A stretch of 7,505 nt of DNA from Desulfobacteraceae bacterium UBA5623 (GCA_002424495.1 DIKH01000098.1:1221-8725); one strand, 5' to 3'. Shown: positions 1 through 6,922, numbered from the stretch's first letter. Program-made: numbers and translations. Notes: a model not told the origin generated them from the sequence alone.

Positions 1-53
1 CTCTGGCCTTGCCAAAATGTTTTTCTTGAAGCCTAAAGGAGGAAACTCAGAGC
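1..53 (+). other. Upstream flank, possible 3' end of a preceding operon gene
   Basis: Frame 1 is open from the window edge and stops at TAA 34-36, directly abutting the Shine-Dalgarno of the next gene, which is the spacing of a co-transcribed operon. Frame 2 is also open and would run past the next start to a TAA at 89-91, overlapping it. The sequence is too short to choose between these or to identify a product. No promoter could be recognised here, so the first hdr gene may belong to an operon that begins upstream of the window. Confidence 0.25.
37..42 (+). promoter_or_regulatory. Shine-Dalgarno supporting a TTG start
   Basis: A full AGGAGG lies 11 nt before TTG at 54-56. In that frame a TGA at 27-29 closes the reading frame upstream and no ATG or GTG lies between. 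The next in-frame ATG is at residue 36, inside the MvhD domain. TTG 54 is therefore the only start that keeps the domain whole, including its first Cys at residue 12. Confidence 0.8.
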
Positions 54-1640
54 TTGAATACAGATCTCAAGATCATCCTTTTTTTATGTAACTGGGGACC
101 TCATGCGGCTTTCCAGACGCTCCAGGATACTGCATCAAAGATCCCGGCGGAGATAAAAATGGTCCGCATCCCTTGCGCGGGAAGGATCAACAAGGCCTTG
201 CTGCTGAAGCCCTTTGAGATGGGCGCCGATGGTGTTGCGCTGGTGGGCTGTGAGCCTGGATCATGCCGGTATGGAACAGGGACTGAGACATCAACCATAA
301 ACGTGGGAGAGGCCAGGGGAATACTTGATCTTCTGGGCCTGGGTCAGGATCGCCTCCGCCTGGGTAACTTTATGCCGGACGAGTCCGATCTGCTCCTGAG
401 GTTTCTGATAGACTTCTCGGATGTAATTAAGACCATCGGCAAGAGCCCTGTGGCGCCCGAAACAAAATCAGAGCCCGTTACCAATGGCCGTGAGCTGATG
501 AAGCAGATTGTCGCAGCCCATGATATATATGCGTGTCAGGATTGCGGAAAATGCTCATCTGCCTGCCCCCTGACCCTGGCAGGCAAGCCCTTTTCCCCCC
601 GAGCCATTGCAAACTCGATCATTGCCGGCGACCTCGATTCCGATCCCGTTCAAAAAGACATCTGGGCGTGCCTTACCTGCGGGCTTTGCTATGACCGCTG
701 CCCCTCGGCAGTCAACTTTCCCAACTTCATACGTGACATGCGGCACCTGATGAAAAAGATGAATCTGCCTGCGATAAGATCACACGGGGGGTTCTTCCAG
801 TCCCTGATGCGGACAATGACTACAAAGGATCTCAAAGTCAGGCACTGGCAATGGCTGCCGGATGACATCAAGCTGAGCAATGATAGCGAGTACCTGTTTT
901 TCGGAGGTTGCGCCCCCTACTTTGATATCTTCTTTAAAAAACACCTGAAGGTCAAGACCAGGGATATCCTTGTAGACAGCCTGAGACTACTGAACTTCTT
1001 TGATATCCATCCTCAGATACTAAGCGCTGAACGATGCTGCGGCCATGACCTGTTGTGGACCGGAGACAGGGATAACTTTTTGAGGCTTGCGCAGCTGAAC
1101 AGCGACGCCATTCACCAATCAGGGGCCAGAAAGGTGGTTACCGCCTGCCCGGAATGCTACAGGACACTCAGTCACGACTACCCTGGTCAGGGCGTTAAGA
1201 CTGATTTTGAGGTCATTCATATCTTTGGCCTGCTGGAAAAGGAGATTGACAAAGGCGCTGTCGGCTTTAAAAAACTGAACAAGACCCTTACATTCCAGGA
1301 TCCATGCAGGTTGAGCAGGCTTGAGAACAGGCCGGATCTGCCGAGAAGGTTGCTTAACAGGGTCAGTCCGAAGAATTTCAATGAAATGGAAGATAAGGGT
1401 GCAAGCGCCATCTGCTGCGGCAACTGCGCCTGGACCAGTTGTGACTCCTTCAGCAAGGCCTTGCAGGTCAAACGTATAAGGCAGGCGCGTAATACCAAGA
1501 GCGACATACTGGTCACAGCCTGCCCAAAGTGCCAGATCCATTTCAGTTGCGCCATGGAAGACCCCTTTTTCGGCGAAGAACTGGAGATGAAGATGATGGA
1601 TCTTACTGGCGTGCTGGCAAAGTCCATACAGTGGGAATAG
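54..1640 (+). CDS. MvhD-HdrC-HdrB fusion, heterodisulfide reductase-like electron-transfer protein
   Basis: This 528-residue cytoplasmic iron-sulfur protein has three modules. Residues 5-115 are an MvhD (hydrogenase delta subunit, [2Fe-2S]) domain with CNW at C12, PCAGR at C41 and GCEPGSC at C66/C71. The usual CNWC reads CNWG here, so four of the five common cysteines remain. Residues 160-220 are HdrC-like, with two [4Fe-4S] motifs (C161/164/167/171 and C206/209/212/216). Residues 280-500 are HdrB-like, with two complete CCG domains: C286, CC328-329, CPEC 365-368; then C418, CC454-455, CPKC 490-493. In methanogen HdrB such cysteines hold two noncubane [4Fe-4S] clusters at the disulfide-reducing site. 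Bacteria lack CoM-S-S-CoB, so the natural acceptor is unknown. No signal peptide or membrane span is visible, which argues against a membrane HdrDE-type protein. The selenoprotein HdrA gene follows after 80 nt in the same direction, and the pair probably forms one complex. The domain architecture is certain; the reaction is inferred. Confidence 0.93.
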   Translation: MNTDLKIILFLCNWGPHAAFQTLQDTASKIPAEIKMVRIPCAGRINKALLLKPFEMGADGVALVGCEPGSCRYGTGTETSTINVGEARGILDLLGLGQDRLRLGNFMPDESDLLLRFLIDFSDVIKTIGKSPVAPETKSEPVTNGRELMKQIVAAHDIYACQDCGKCSSACPLTLAGKPFSPRAIANSIIAGDLDSDPVQKDIWACLTCGLCYDRCPSAVNFPNFIRDMRHLMKKMNLPAIRSHGGFFQSLMRTMTTKDLKVRHWQWLPDDIKLSNDSEYLFFGGCAPYFDIFFKKHLKVKTRDILVDSLRLLNFFDIHPQILSAERCCGHDLLWTGDRDNFLRLAQLNSDAIHQSGARKVVTACPECYRTLSHDYPGQGVKTDFEVIHIFGLLEKEIDKGAVGFKKLNKTLTFQDPCRLSRLENRPDLPRRLLNRVSPKNFNEMEDKGASAICCGNCAWTSCDSFSKALQVKRIRQARNTKSDILVTACPKCQIHFSCAMEDPFFGEELEMKMMDLTGVLAKSIQWE

Positions 1641-1644
1641 GCAA

Positions 1645-1664
1645 CCATCGGCTGAAACCGATGG
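1645..1664 (+). other. Intercistronic stem-loop between the two hdr genes
   Basis: CCATCGG and CCGATGG form a perfect 7-bp stem around the 6-nt loop CTGAAA, starting 5 nt after the first gene's stop codon. The downstream bases (CTTTGGGGG) are not a U-tract, so this is not a convincing intrinsic terminator. It may be an mRNA stability or processing element, or a weak attenuator. Function is inferred from position only. Confidence 0.45.
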
Positions 1665-1695
1665 CTTTGGGGGTAAAGAGGTCAAAGATTCGAGG

Positions 1696-1707
1696 GTTCA
1701 AGTGAAC
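1696..1707 (+). repeat. Short dyad upstream of hdrA
   Basis: GTTCA-AG-TGAAC is a 12-bp inverted repeat immediately upstream of the hdrA Shine-Dalgarno (AAGGA, 1708-1712, 8 nt before ATG 1721). It could be an operator or a small hairpin affecting translation, but 5-bp arms can arise by chance. No -35/-10 pair was found next to it, so hdrA is probably read from the upstream operon promoter. Confidence 0.2.
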
Positions 1708-1720
1708 AAGGAAAAACAAT

Positions 1721-4153
1721 ATGGAAGGTGTTAACGAAAAGGCTACCGACTCTACTAAAGAACCGCCTCGCATTGGCGTCTATGTCTGCCACTGCGGCCT
1801 GAACATCGGCAGGACCGTGGACTGTCGTATGGTTGCTGAAGCCGTTTTATCAGATAATGGTGTGGCGCTCTCAAAAGATATCGGCTATGCCTGTTCAGAA
1901 CCTGGTCAACAACAGATCAAGAGCGATATACAGGAACATAATCTCAACCGCATTGTTATGGCCTCCTGTTCGCCCAGACTCCATGAACCCACATTCAGGC
2001 AGATGATCAAGGAATCGGGCCTCAATCCCTATCTCCTCGAAATGGCCAATCTGCGCGAGCAGTGCAGCTGGGTTCACTCTAACGATCCGGATGCAGCAAC
2101 AAAAAAAGCGACGGATCTTGTCAGGATGGCGATATCACGGGCGCGACTGCTTGAGCCGCTTAAGGGGGAGACCCTTCCGCTTACCAAGCGCACCCTTGTT
2201 ATCGGAGGCGGTGTTGCAGGCATTCAGGCCGCCCTGGATCTCGCGGATAACGGCTATGATGTGATACTTGCAGAAAAGAGGCCTACCATCGGAGGCGGCA
2301 TGGCCCAGCTTGACAAGACCTTTCCCACCATGGACTGTTCCATCTGAATACTTGGACCAAAAATGACGGATGCCGGTCGGCATCCCAGGATCAAACTCCT
2401 CACCATGAGTGAAGTAACAGATGTCAAAGGTTATGTGGGTAACTTTGATGTCAGCATCCTGAAAAGGGCCAGATATGTAAGTGAAAAGGAATGCACCGCA
2501 TGCGGGGAATGCGTAAAGGTCTGTCCGGTTGTACGGCCTGACGAATTCAATTTAGGCCTATCATCCCGGCGTGCAATATACTCCCCCTTTCCCCAGGCTG
2601 TGCCCTCAGCATATGTGATAAATATCGCCGAGTGTCTCGGTCATAATCCGGTCGTGTGCGCCAAGTGCGTTGATGTCTGCGACAAGGGTTGCATCAACTT
2701 CCGCATGTCCGATGAACAGATTGAGGAAAAGGTGGGTTCGATAATAGTAGCCACGGGCATGAATGTCTACGACCCCACAGAGCATGATGAATATGGCTAT
2801 ACCAGGTTTGAAAACGTCCTTACAAGCCTTGAATTTGAGCGTCTCGTTAATGCGGGCGGGCCCACCAGCGGGGAACTTGTCCGTCCTGCTGACAGAAAAC
2901 GTCCGCTTTCAATCGGCTTTATCCAATGCGTCGGCTCCCGCTCCGCAAGAAAGGGCAGCCAGTACTGCTCCAATGTCTGCTGCATGAACACCATAAAAAG
3001 CACCCTTGTGCTGAAAGAGCACTACCCGGATATTGACATCAAGGTTTTCTATATTGACATCCGCGCATTCGGCAAGGGTTTTGAAGACCTCTACATGAGA
3101 AGCAGGAGGCTCGGGGTGCAGTATGTCAGGGGCCTGCCCGGCACAGTAGAGCAGGATGGAAACGGCAGTCTTAATGTAGCAGTCGAAAATACCGCCAGAG
3201 GAGGCCTTGATATATACAATCTGGACATGCTTGTCCTTGCGGTCGGGATGAAACCATCAATTTCCACGCAGAGGCTTCAGGAAATGCTGGGGCTTCAGCT
3301 CACCCCTGACGGCTTTTTTCTGGAGGCCCATCCTAAGCTTCAACCGGTTGATGCCGCAACCAGGGGGATATTCTTTGCAGGATGCGCTGAATCGCCAAAG
3401 GACATCAAGGAGAGCGTGACCCAGGCTTCGGCCGCGGCAGCGCGCGCCATCAGGTTGATGCACAAAGGCGAGATCACAACCGAGCCGATTACTTCAGAGG
3501 TAAACCAGGAGCTTTGCAACTCGTGCGGAAAATGCGCAGAGGTCTGCCCCTATAATGCAATTACAGTGGAGGTCAAAAAAAAGGTCCCGGCAGTGGTAAA
3601 CACCGCCGCATGTGCGGGATGCGGCACATGCGCGGCAGAGTGCCCCTTTGACGCCATCACCATGAATCACTTTACCGACCAACAGATCCTCTCGCAGGTC
3701 GAGACCCTCCTTGAAGATAACCCGCAGGAAAAGATCCTGGCATTCGCCTGCAACTGGTGCTCGTATGCAGGAGCGGATTATGCCGGTGTCTCAAGACTAC
3801 AGTATCCCCCTAACGTGCGCCTTATCAGAACAATGTGCTCCGGCCGTGTGGATGAAAAATTCATCTGGGACGGCTTTATAAAGGGTGCGCCAGTGGCGCT
3901 GATCAGCGGCTGTCACATAGGCGACTGTCACTACATTGACGCGAACCGCTGGACGGAAAAACGTGTAGACAAAATCCGCAGAAAGATGTCCAAACTGGGT
4001 CTGAGGCCAGAGCGCCTGCAACTGGAATGGATCAGCGCAGCAGAGGGGGTCCGCTTTGCAGAGACCATGAGAAAAATGGAGGCGCTGCGCCAAACCGTCA
4101 CCCCTCAAGAGAGCGCAGAGACTATCAAGATTTTAAAGGCCCAGAAAAAATAA
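1721..4153 (+). CDS. hdrA: Selenocysteine-containing HdrA-MvhD fusion, FAD electron-bifurcating subunit
   Basis: I read this as one 810-residue protein, with the TGA at 2345-2347 decoded as Sec209. The N-terminal Fe-S domain has YVCHCG (C23/C25), C58 and ASCSPRLHEP (C83). A thioredoxin-reductase-like FAD domain follows, with GGGVAG at 162-167 and E185, then DCSI-Sec-ILGPKM at 205-215, where HdrA homologs usually read CSICIL. An inserted ferredoxin domain has C258/261/264/268 and C305/313/316/320/324. The HdrA signature cysteines are C403, C416 and CC420-421, with the 13-4-1 spacing of the unusual cluster described for methanogen HdrA. A C-terminal 2x[4Fe-4S] ferredoxin has C599/602/605/609 and C631/634/637/641. 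The MvhD domain (about 670-790) has CNWC 677-680, C706, and GCHIGDC 731/736. HdrA bifurcates or confurcates electrons at FAD; MvhD normally links it to a hydrogenase or formate dehydrogenase. The start at ATG 1721 has AAGGA 8 nt upstream. Both halves share a frame with only 15 nt between TGA and the next ATG, and that ATG has no good ribosome site. Nonsense readthrough or a pseudogene is less likely given the SECIS-like hairpin. Confidence 0.92.
2345..2394 (+). promoter_or_regulatory. Sec UGA codon and bacterial SECIS-like element
   Basis: UGA at 2345-2347 is followed by an uninterrupted 7-bp stem (GGATGCC 2368-2374 with GGCATCC 2379-2385) capped by GGTC (2375-2378). The apical loop begins 27 nt after the UGA, inside the range generally accepted for bacterial SECIS, and carries the GGU that SelB reads in E. 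coli fdhF. A weaker lower helix can form between TTGGACC 2352-2358 and GGATCAA 2388-2394, with one A/A mismatch and a G-U pair. The hairpin lies inside the coding sequence, as bacterial SECIS elements do, and encodes conserved HdrA residues. SelA, SelB and tRNA-Sec genes are not in this window. Confidence 0.85.
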
Positions 4154-4173
4154 GACTTTCTCCTTGTTGTCTT
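4154..4173. other. Convergent gap between hdrA and the DUF5661-like gene
   Basis: Only 20 nt separate the hdrA stop and the stop of the oppositely transcribed gene. No hairpin with a U-tract was found on either strand, so transcripts may read into each other unless termination is factor-dependent or lies inside the coding regions. Confidence 0.4.
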
Positions 4174-4617
4174 CTACTTCGATTCCAGTCTGGCCAGTTC
4201 CGCCTTTCTGAGGACTATCCTCGCCTGTGCAAGTCTCATGTAGTACTCTTTTACCTTCTTTGTCTGCCCTTTCGCAATGGCCTTAAGCAGGTCCCCTTCC
4301 AACTCAGCGACTTCCAGGAGTTTGTAATAGTCCAGTGATTCCTTCAGATGGGCAAGCACGATCAGACCGGTGAGCAGGGGATGGTTGTTGGTCACATTGG
4401 CGTCCTTGAACCTCATTCCGTGCTCGAGTTCCACCTCCAGACCGGCACAGAATTCCTTTGGATCAATGTCCATTCCCTGACTGTTTACCTCGGTCATAAC
4501 TACGATGGCTTCCTTCAGAGATACCTTCGGCTCCTTTTTCCCGGTCCAGTCACTGATTTTTAGTTCCTTGCACACCCTTCTGACTTCTTCTACGGTAATG
4601 TATCCGGGAATCTTCAT
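4174..4617 (-). CDS. DUF5661-like protein of unknown function
   Basis: This is a 147-residue soluble, mostly helical, charged protein with no signal peptide or membrane span. Residues 55-100 carry the recognisable core: GLEVELEHG, then NVTNNHP and LLTG..VLAHLKE..DYY. From memory this matches DUF5661, a small family of unknown role seen in bacteria and phages. The N-terminal 50 residues and the basic, helix-rich tail (about 105-147, many Lys/Arg) extend beyond that core. The start at ATG 4617 is supported by a strong AAGGAGG at 4623-4629, 5 nt upstream. It lies 36 nt downstream of the exporter stop in the same direction and is probably co-transcribed with it. The family call is moderately sure; function is not known. 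Confidence 0.8.
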   Translation of the reverse strand: MKIPGYITVEEVRRVCKELKISDWTGKKEPKVSLKEAIVVMTEVNSQGMDIDPKEFCAGLEVELEHGMRFKDANVTNNHPLLTGLIVLAHLKESLDYYKLLEVAELEGDLLKAIAKGQTKKVKEYYMRLAQARIVLRKAELARLESK

Positions 4618-4653
4618 TTTCTCCTCCTTGTATTGTTTTTAAGGGCCGTGGCC

Positions 4654-6054
4654 CTAAAGCATATGATGAGAATCCGCCCTCAATTTCCCCCTTGCCATTG
4701 ACATGAAAATACCCGCAAAGCAGAGCAGGCTGAAGACGATAAACGCAACCGTTATACTCTTTATCAAGAGTGGATATTGTTCTTGAGTAATTTGTATCCT
4801 GCCGATAAAAATACTGAACAAGACCGTGACAACCCCCATGCTGAACATCATTCCCAGGGTTCGCATGGTGCCGACCGTGCCCGAGGCAATGCCAAAAAAA
4901 CGTTTTTCAACAGAGCTCATGATCGCATTTGTATTGGGTGAGGAAAAGAAAGCAAGACCTGAACCAAGCAGAATAAGGCACCCAATGATATAGCCCAGAG
5001 ACGTTCTTTCTCCCACAAAGCTCATCAGCACCAGGCCTATGAATGTAATTATCATCCCGAAGGTGGCGACGATTCGAGGCTCAATACGGTCTGAAACCCT
5101 TCCGGCAAAAGGAGAGAATAACGCCATAAACAGGGGCTGGGCCACCAGCACCAGCCCGGCAGTGTGAGGGCTAAGGGCTTTTACATACTGCAAGTAAAGG
5201 CTCAGAAGGAAGCTAAGGGCAAAAGTGGCGCTGTAGCTGATCAGGGCGGCCAGGTTGGAAAAGGCAAAGACGCGGTTTGTCTTGAAAAGTGTTATTTGCA
5301 GTATTGGATTTTTAACCTTCAATTCCCATTTAATGAAGGCGATAAGGCATATTATACCAGCCAAAAATACCCACAGGCTCGTTATCGCAGGGAGTAAAGA
5401 GACGCCAAAAATGATGCCCATAATCGCCCCGGCGTAAATGGCGGCGCCTAGAAAATCGAAAGTTTCTCCCCTGGCATCGGCCCACTCTCCTTTTAGTCTC
5501 CGGAAAATTAGAAAAAGTATCAAAAGACCAATCGGCACGGGGATGAGAAAGACACTCCTCCAGGTAAAATACCTGGTCATGATTCCACCTATAAAAGGCC
5601 CTGCACAGAGCCCTAAATAGACAGCCGCAACATTGATGCCCAGCACCTTGCCCCTTTCCTGGGGGGGATAGACCGTTACAAGGATCGCCATGCCGGTAGC
5701 AAAACCCATGGCATTACCTACGCCCTGCAGTGCCCTGAAAAAAAGCAGCATGGACGTGGAAACGGCGACAGCGCAAAGAATGGATGAGACAGTGAACAGG
5801 ATAATTCCGCATGTAAATATCCTTTTTCTGCCGTAGATATCCGCAATCCTGCCAAAAGGCACAAGCGCTACTGCAACCGCCAGCAAATAGGCTGTGGCGA
5901 TCCAGCTCAACAAAACCGCGTCCACCTGAAAGTCTTTTTCAATGGCAGGCAGGGCAATATTGACAGAGGAAATCATAAATGGGGTGATAAATGAATTCAG
6001 AGTGACAATAACCAGGGCAGATTTTTTCAGCGCGATATCCATAGGTTTCCACAT
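4654..6054 (-). CDS. MFS exporter, DHA2 (EmrB/QacA-like, 14 TM) family
   Basis: This 466-residue inner-membrane protein shows about 14 hydrophobic segments (near 14-34, 49-68, 80-97, 103-128, 140-158, 166-184, 200-219, 226-243, 264-285, 298-315, 328-346, 352-371, 394-417 and 432-453). Motifs fit proton-coupled drug/H+ antiporters: TM1 ends in SSVNIALPAIEKDF (DHA2 motif D1), GRIADIYGRKR at 68-78 is motif A, RALQGVGNAM at 107-116 is motif B, and GLCAGPFIGG at 148-157 is the export-associated motif C. The substrate cannot be deduced. No membrane-fusion (EmrA-like) partner lies beside it, so it may export to the periplasm alone. ATG 6054 has an in-frame TAA just upstream. ATG 6042 (residue 5) is an alternative, and neither has a strong Shine-Dalgarno. 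A near-consensus promoter lies about 20 nt upstream of the first start. Confidence 0.92.
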   Translation of the reverse strand: MWKPMDIALKKSALVIVTLNSFITPFMISSVNIALPAIEKDFQVDAVLLSWIATAYLLAVAVALVPFGRIADIYGRKRIFTCGIILFTVSSILCAVAVSTSMLLFFRALQGVGNAMGFATGMAILVTVYPPQERGKVLGINVAAVYLGLCAGPFIGGIMTRYFTWRSVFLIPVPIGLLILFLIFRRLKGEWADARGETFDFLGAAIYAGAIMGIIFGVSLLPAITSLWVFLAGIICLIAFIKWELKVKNPILQITLFKTNRVFAFSNLAALISYSATFALSFLLSLYLQYVKALSPHTAGLVLVAQPLFMALFSPFAGRVSDRIEPRIVATFGMIITFIGLVLMSFVGERTSLGYIIGCLILLGSGLAFFSSPNTNAIMSSVEKRFFGIASGTVGTMRTLGMMFSMGVVTVLFSIFIGRIQITQEQYPLLIKSITVAFIVFSLLCFAGIFMSMARGKLRADSHHML

Positions 6055-6080
6055 CCCTGTTTAGGGCTTTAATCGGGATG

Positions 6081-6109
6081 ACTATAGGGGAATCAAGCGC
6101 ATATGTCAA
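6081..6109 (-). promoter_or_regulatory. Sigma70-type promoter for the MFS exporter
   Basis: On the minus strand TTGACA (6109-6104, perfect -35), a 17-nt spacer and TATAGT (6086-6081, one mismatch) precede the exporter. Transcription should start near 6074, giving a short leader of about 20-32 nt depending on the start codon used. The -35 box shares three bases with the stop codon of the truncated sulfotransferase-like ORF. No operator dyad was noticed. Confidence 0.7.
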
Positions 6110-6291
6110 CTTCGTCTGATCCGAGAAGTGTCAGGCAGGTATAATAATTCATAATATCCTTTGGGATTATCCGCGTCAGCCGTCCTGATATTGTCTGTAA
6201 CAACCTCCATCCCACCGCTTTCCAGCATCTGCATCATCAAGGAAGTGCCGGAACGGGGCAAACCGGAAACAATGGTTATTGATTGGACCAT
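6106..6291 (-). pseudogene. Truncated sulfotransferase-like N-terminal fragment
   Basis: The 61 residues start like a PAPS-dependent sulfotransferase-family protein: [13 protein letters not shown] (P-loop/PSB-loop, residues 5-17), then [10 protein letters not shown], and [15 protein letters not shown] up to residue 48. From there (about base 6147) the sequence [13 protein letters not shown] and the stop do not resemble the family, whose members normally need 200 or more residues including the 3'-phosphate-binding and catalytic parts. No continuation is visible in the other frames before the exporter, so the 3' portion is missing, not frameshifted. The start (ATG 6291, AAGG 8 nt upstream) is intact. 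It is most likely a decaying remnant of a deletion or rearrangement. A functional short peptide is possible but unlikely. Confidence 0.72.
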
Positions 6292-6361
6292 AAATATACC
6301 TTGTAATCAGTTTGATAATATCCTCCGGATCATTTCTGAATCATGTTTCAACTCTCAGATA
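6292..6361. other. Spacer between antitoxin and sulfotransferase fragment
   Basis: This 70-nt AT-rich stretch has no clear terminator hairpin or promoter. On the minus strand it holds only the AAGG ribosome site of the fragment. The fragment could be transcribed by read-through from the toxin-antitoxin operon. Confidence 0.35.
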
Positions 6362-6640
6362 TCATGTCTTCTTTTCAACAAACCTTCCGGAAAGATATTT
6401 GTGAATAATGCTGGAAATCAGGGTTTGATATGGCATTCCCTCTTTCATGGCCTCTATTTTCAACGCATTCAGATCTTTTGGAGAAATCCGGATGTTCATC
6501 CTTTCGGTCTTTTTGAAGGTCGCACCGGCAATTTTTTTTGCTTCCTGGATCTCGTGCGCCAGGTTTGGAACGGAACGCCATTCTCCTCTTTCAACAGACT
6601 CAAATAATTCCTGTTCTTCATTGTCGAGGTTTATCATCAT
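6362..6640 (-). CDS. Ribbon-helix-helix (CopG/BrnA-like) antitoxin
   Basis: This 92-residue protein has an acidic N-terminal half that probably binds and neutralises the toxin (about 1-42, including WRSVPNLAHEIQEAKKIA). Residues 48-84 form a DNA-binding ribbon-helix-helix: RMNIRISPKDLNALKIEAM as strand and helix A, then GMPYQTLISSIIHKYLSG as turn and helix B. This pattern is common in antitoxins paired with BrnT-like toxins. It is the second gene of the operon and starts 23 nt inside the toxin gene, so translation is coupled. Its own ribosome site (GGGAG, about 5 nt before ATG 6640) is good, unlike that of the toxin, which favours antitoxin excess. It probably represses its own promoter together with the toxin. 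ATG 6637 is an equally possible start. Confidence 0.85.
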   Translation of the reverse strand: MMINLDNEEQELFESVERGEWRSVPNLAHEIQEAKKIAGATFKKTERMNIRISPKDLNALKIEAMKEGMPYQTLISSIIHKYLSGRFVEKKT

Positions 6641-6917
6641 TTTTCTCCCTAATAAGATAGAGTTTACTGTATTTTCTACTGGGAAAGATGGTTTTTAAAA
6701 ATCTTGTATCATTTTGATCGACGAAAGGAACAAGATAGGCATAATTATTAATTTCAATTACATATATTTTTTGCTTGTTATATTTTTCGGGATTGGGATG
6801 TTCGATTACATCCAGTAACATATCATTTTCAATACAAAAAACAACCTGCTCAAAAGATATGCCTCTCTCCGCTTTCAGTTTTTGGTTCTTATCTTCATCC
6901 CAGCCAAAAGTTTTCAT
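6618..6917 (-). CDS. BrnT-family-like toxin (putative ribonuclease)
   Basis: This 99-residue small protein has the family pattern: FGWDEDKNQKLKAERGISFEQV near the N-terminus (residues 4-25), LLDVIEHPN at 34-42, IYVIEINNYAYLVPFV at 51-66, and FLKTIFPSRKYSK at 73-85. Members of the BrnT/RelE-like fold are ribosome-independent or mRNA-cleaving RNases that halt growth until bound by the cognate antitoxin. Here the candidate functional residues are the basic ones in the last block (K75, R81, K82), by family analogy only. Gene order (toxin first, RHH antitoxin second, overlapping) fits brnT-brnA. No Shine-Dalgarno precedes ATG 6917, and the predicted transcription start coincides with the ATG. Base composition is strikingly AT-rich: bases 6721-6780 contain 14 G/C of 60, unlike the hdr genes, which suggests horizontal acquisition. 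Confidence 0.82.
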   Translation of the reverse strand: MKTFGWDEDKNQKLKAERGISFEQVVFCIENDMLLDVIEHPNPEKYNKQKIYVIEINNYAYLVPFVDQNDTRFLKTIFPSRKYSKLYLIREKNDDKPRQ

Positions 6918-6922
6918 GGATT

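Noticed and set aside
1645..1664. Intrinsic terminator after the first hdr gene
   Set aside because: The stem is good but no U-tract follows, and the next gene clearly belongs to the same functional unit.
1119..1685. 188-residue open frame on the minus strand
   Set aside because: It lies wholly antisense to the HdrB-like domain, shows no family signature or ribosome site, and is a by-product of the coding strand's composition.
2363..4153. A separate gene starting at ATG 2363
   Set aside because: It would be an HdrA lacking its N-terminal Fe-S and FAD-binding parts, has no Shine-Dalgarno, and its first residues continue the conserved motif interrupted by the TGA. Reading through Sec209 explains it better.
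4027..4338. 103-residue plus-strand open frame across the hdrA 3' end
   Set aside because: It overlaps hdrA in another frame and runs antisense through the DUF5661-like gene; its low-complexity, unlike-protein sequence suggests a shadow.
4642..4655. AGGGC-CGTG-GCCCT hairpin as a terminator between the exporter and the DUF5661-like gene
   Set aside because: On the minus strand it is followed by an A-rich, not a U-rich, stretch, and the strong ribosome site downstream argues for co-transcription.
6140..6145. TATAAT on the plus strand as a promoter
   Set aside because: No acceptable -35 lies 16-18 nt upstream and no plus-strand gene follows.
6161..6607. 148-residue plus-strand open frame
   Set aside because: It is antisense to the sulfotransferase fragment and the antitoxin, both of which have recognisable motifs and ribosome sites.
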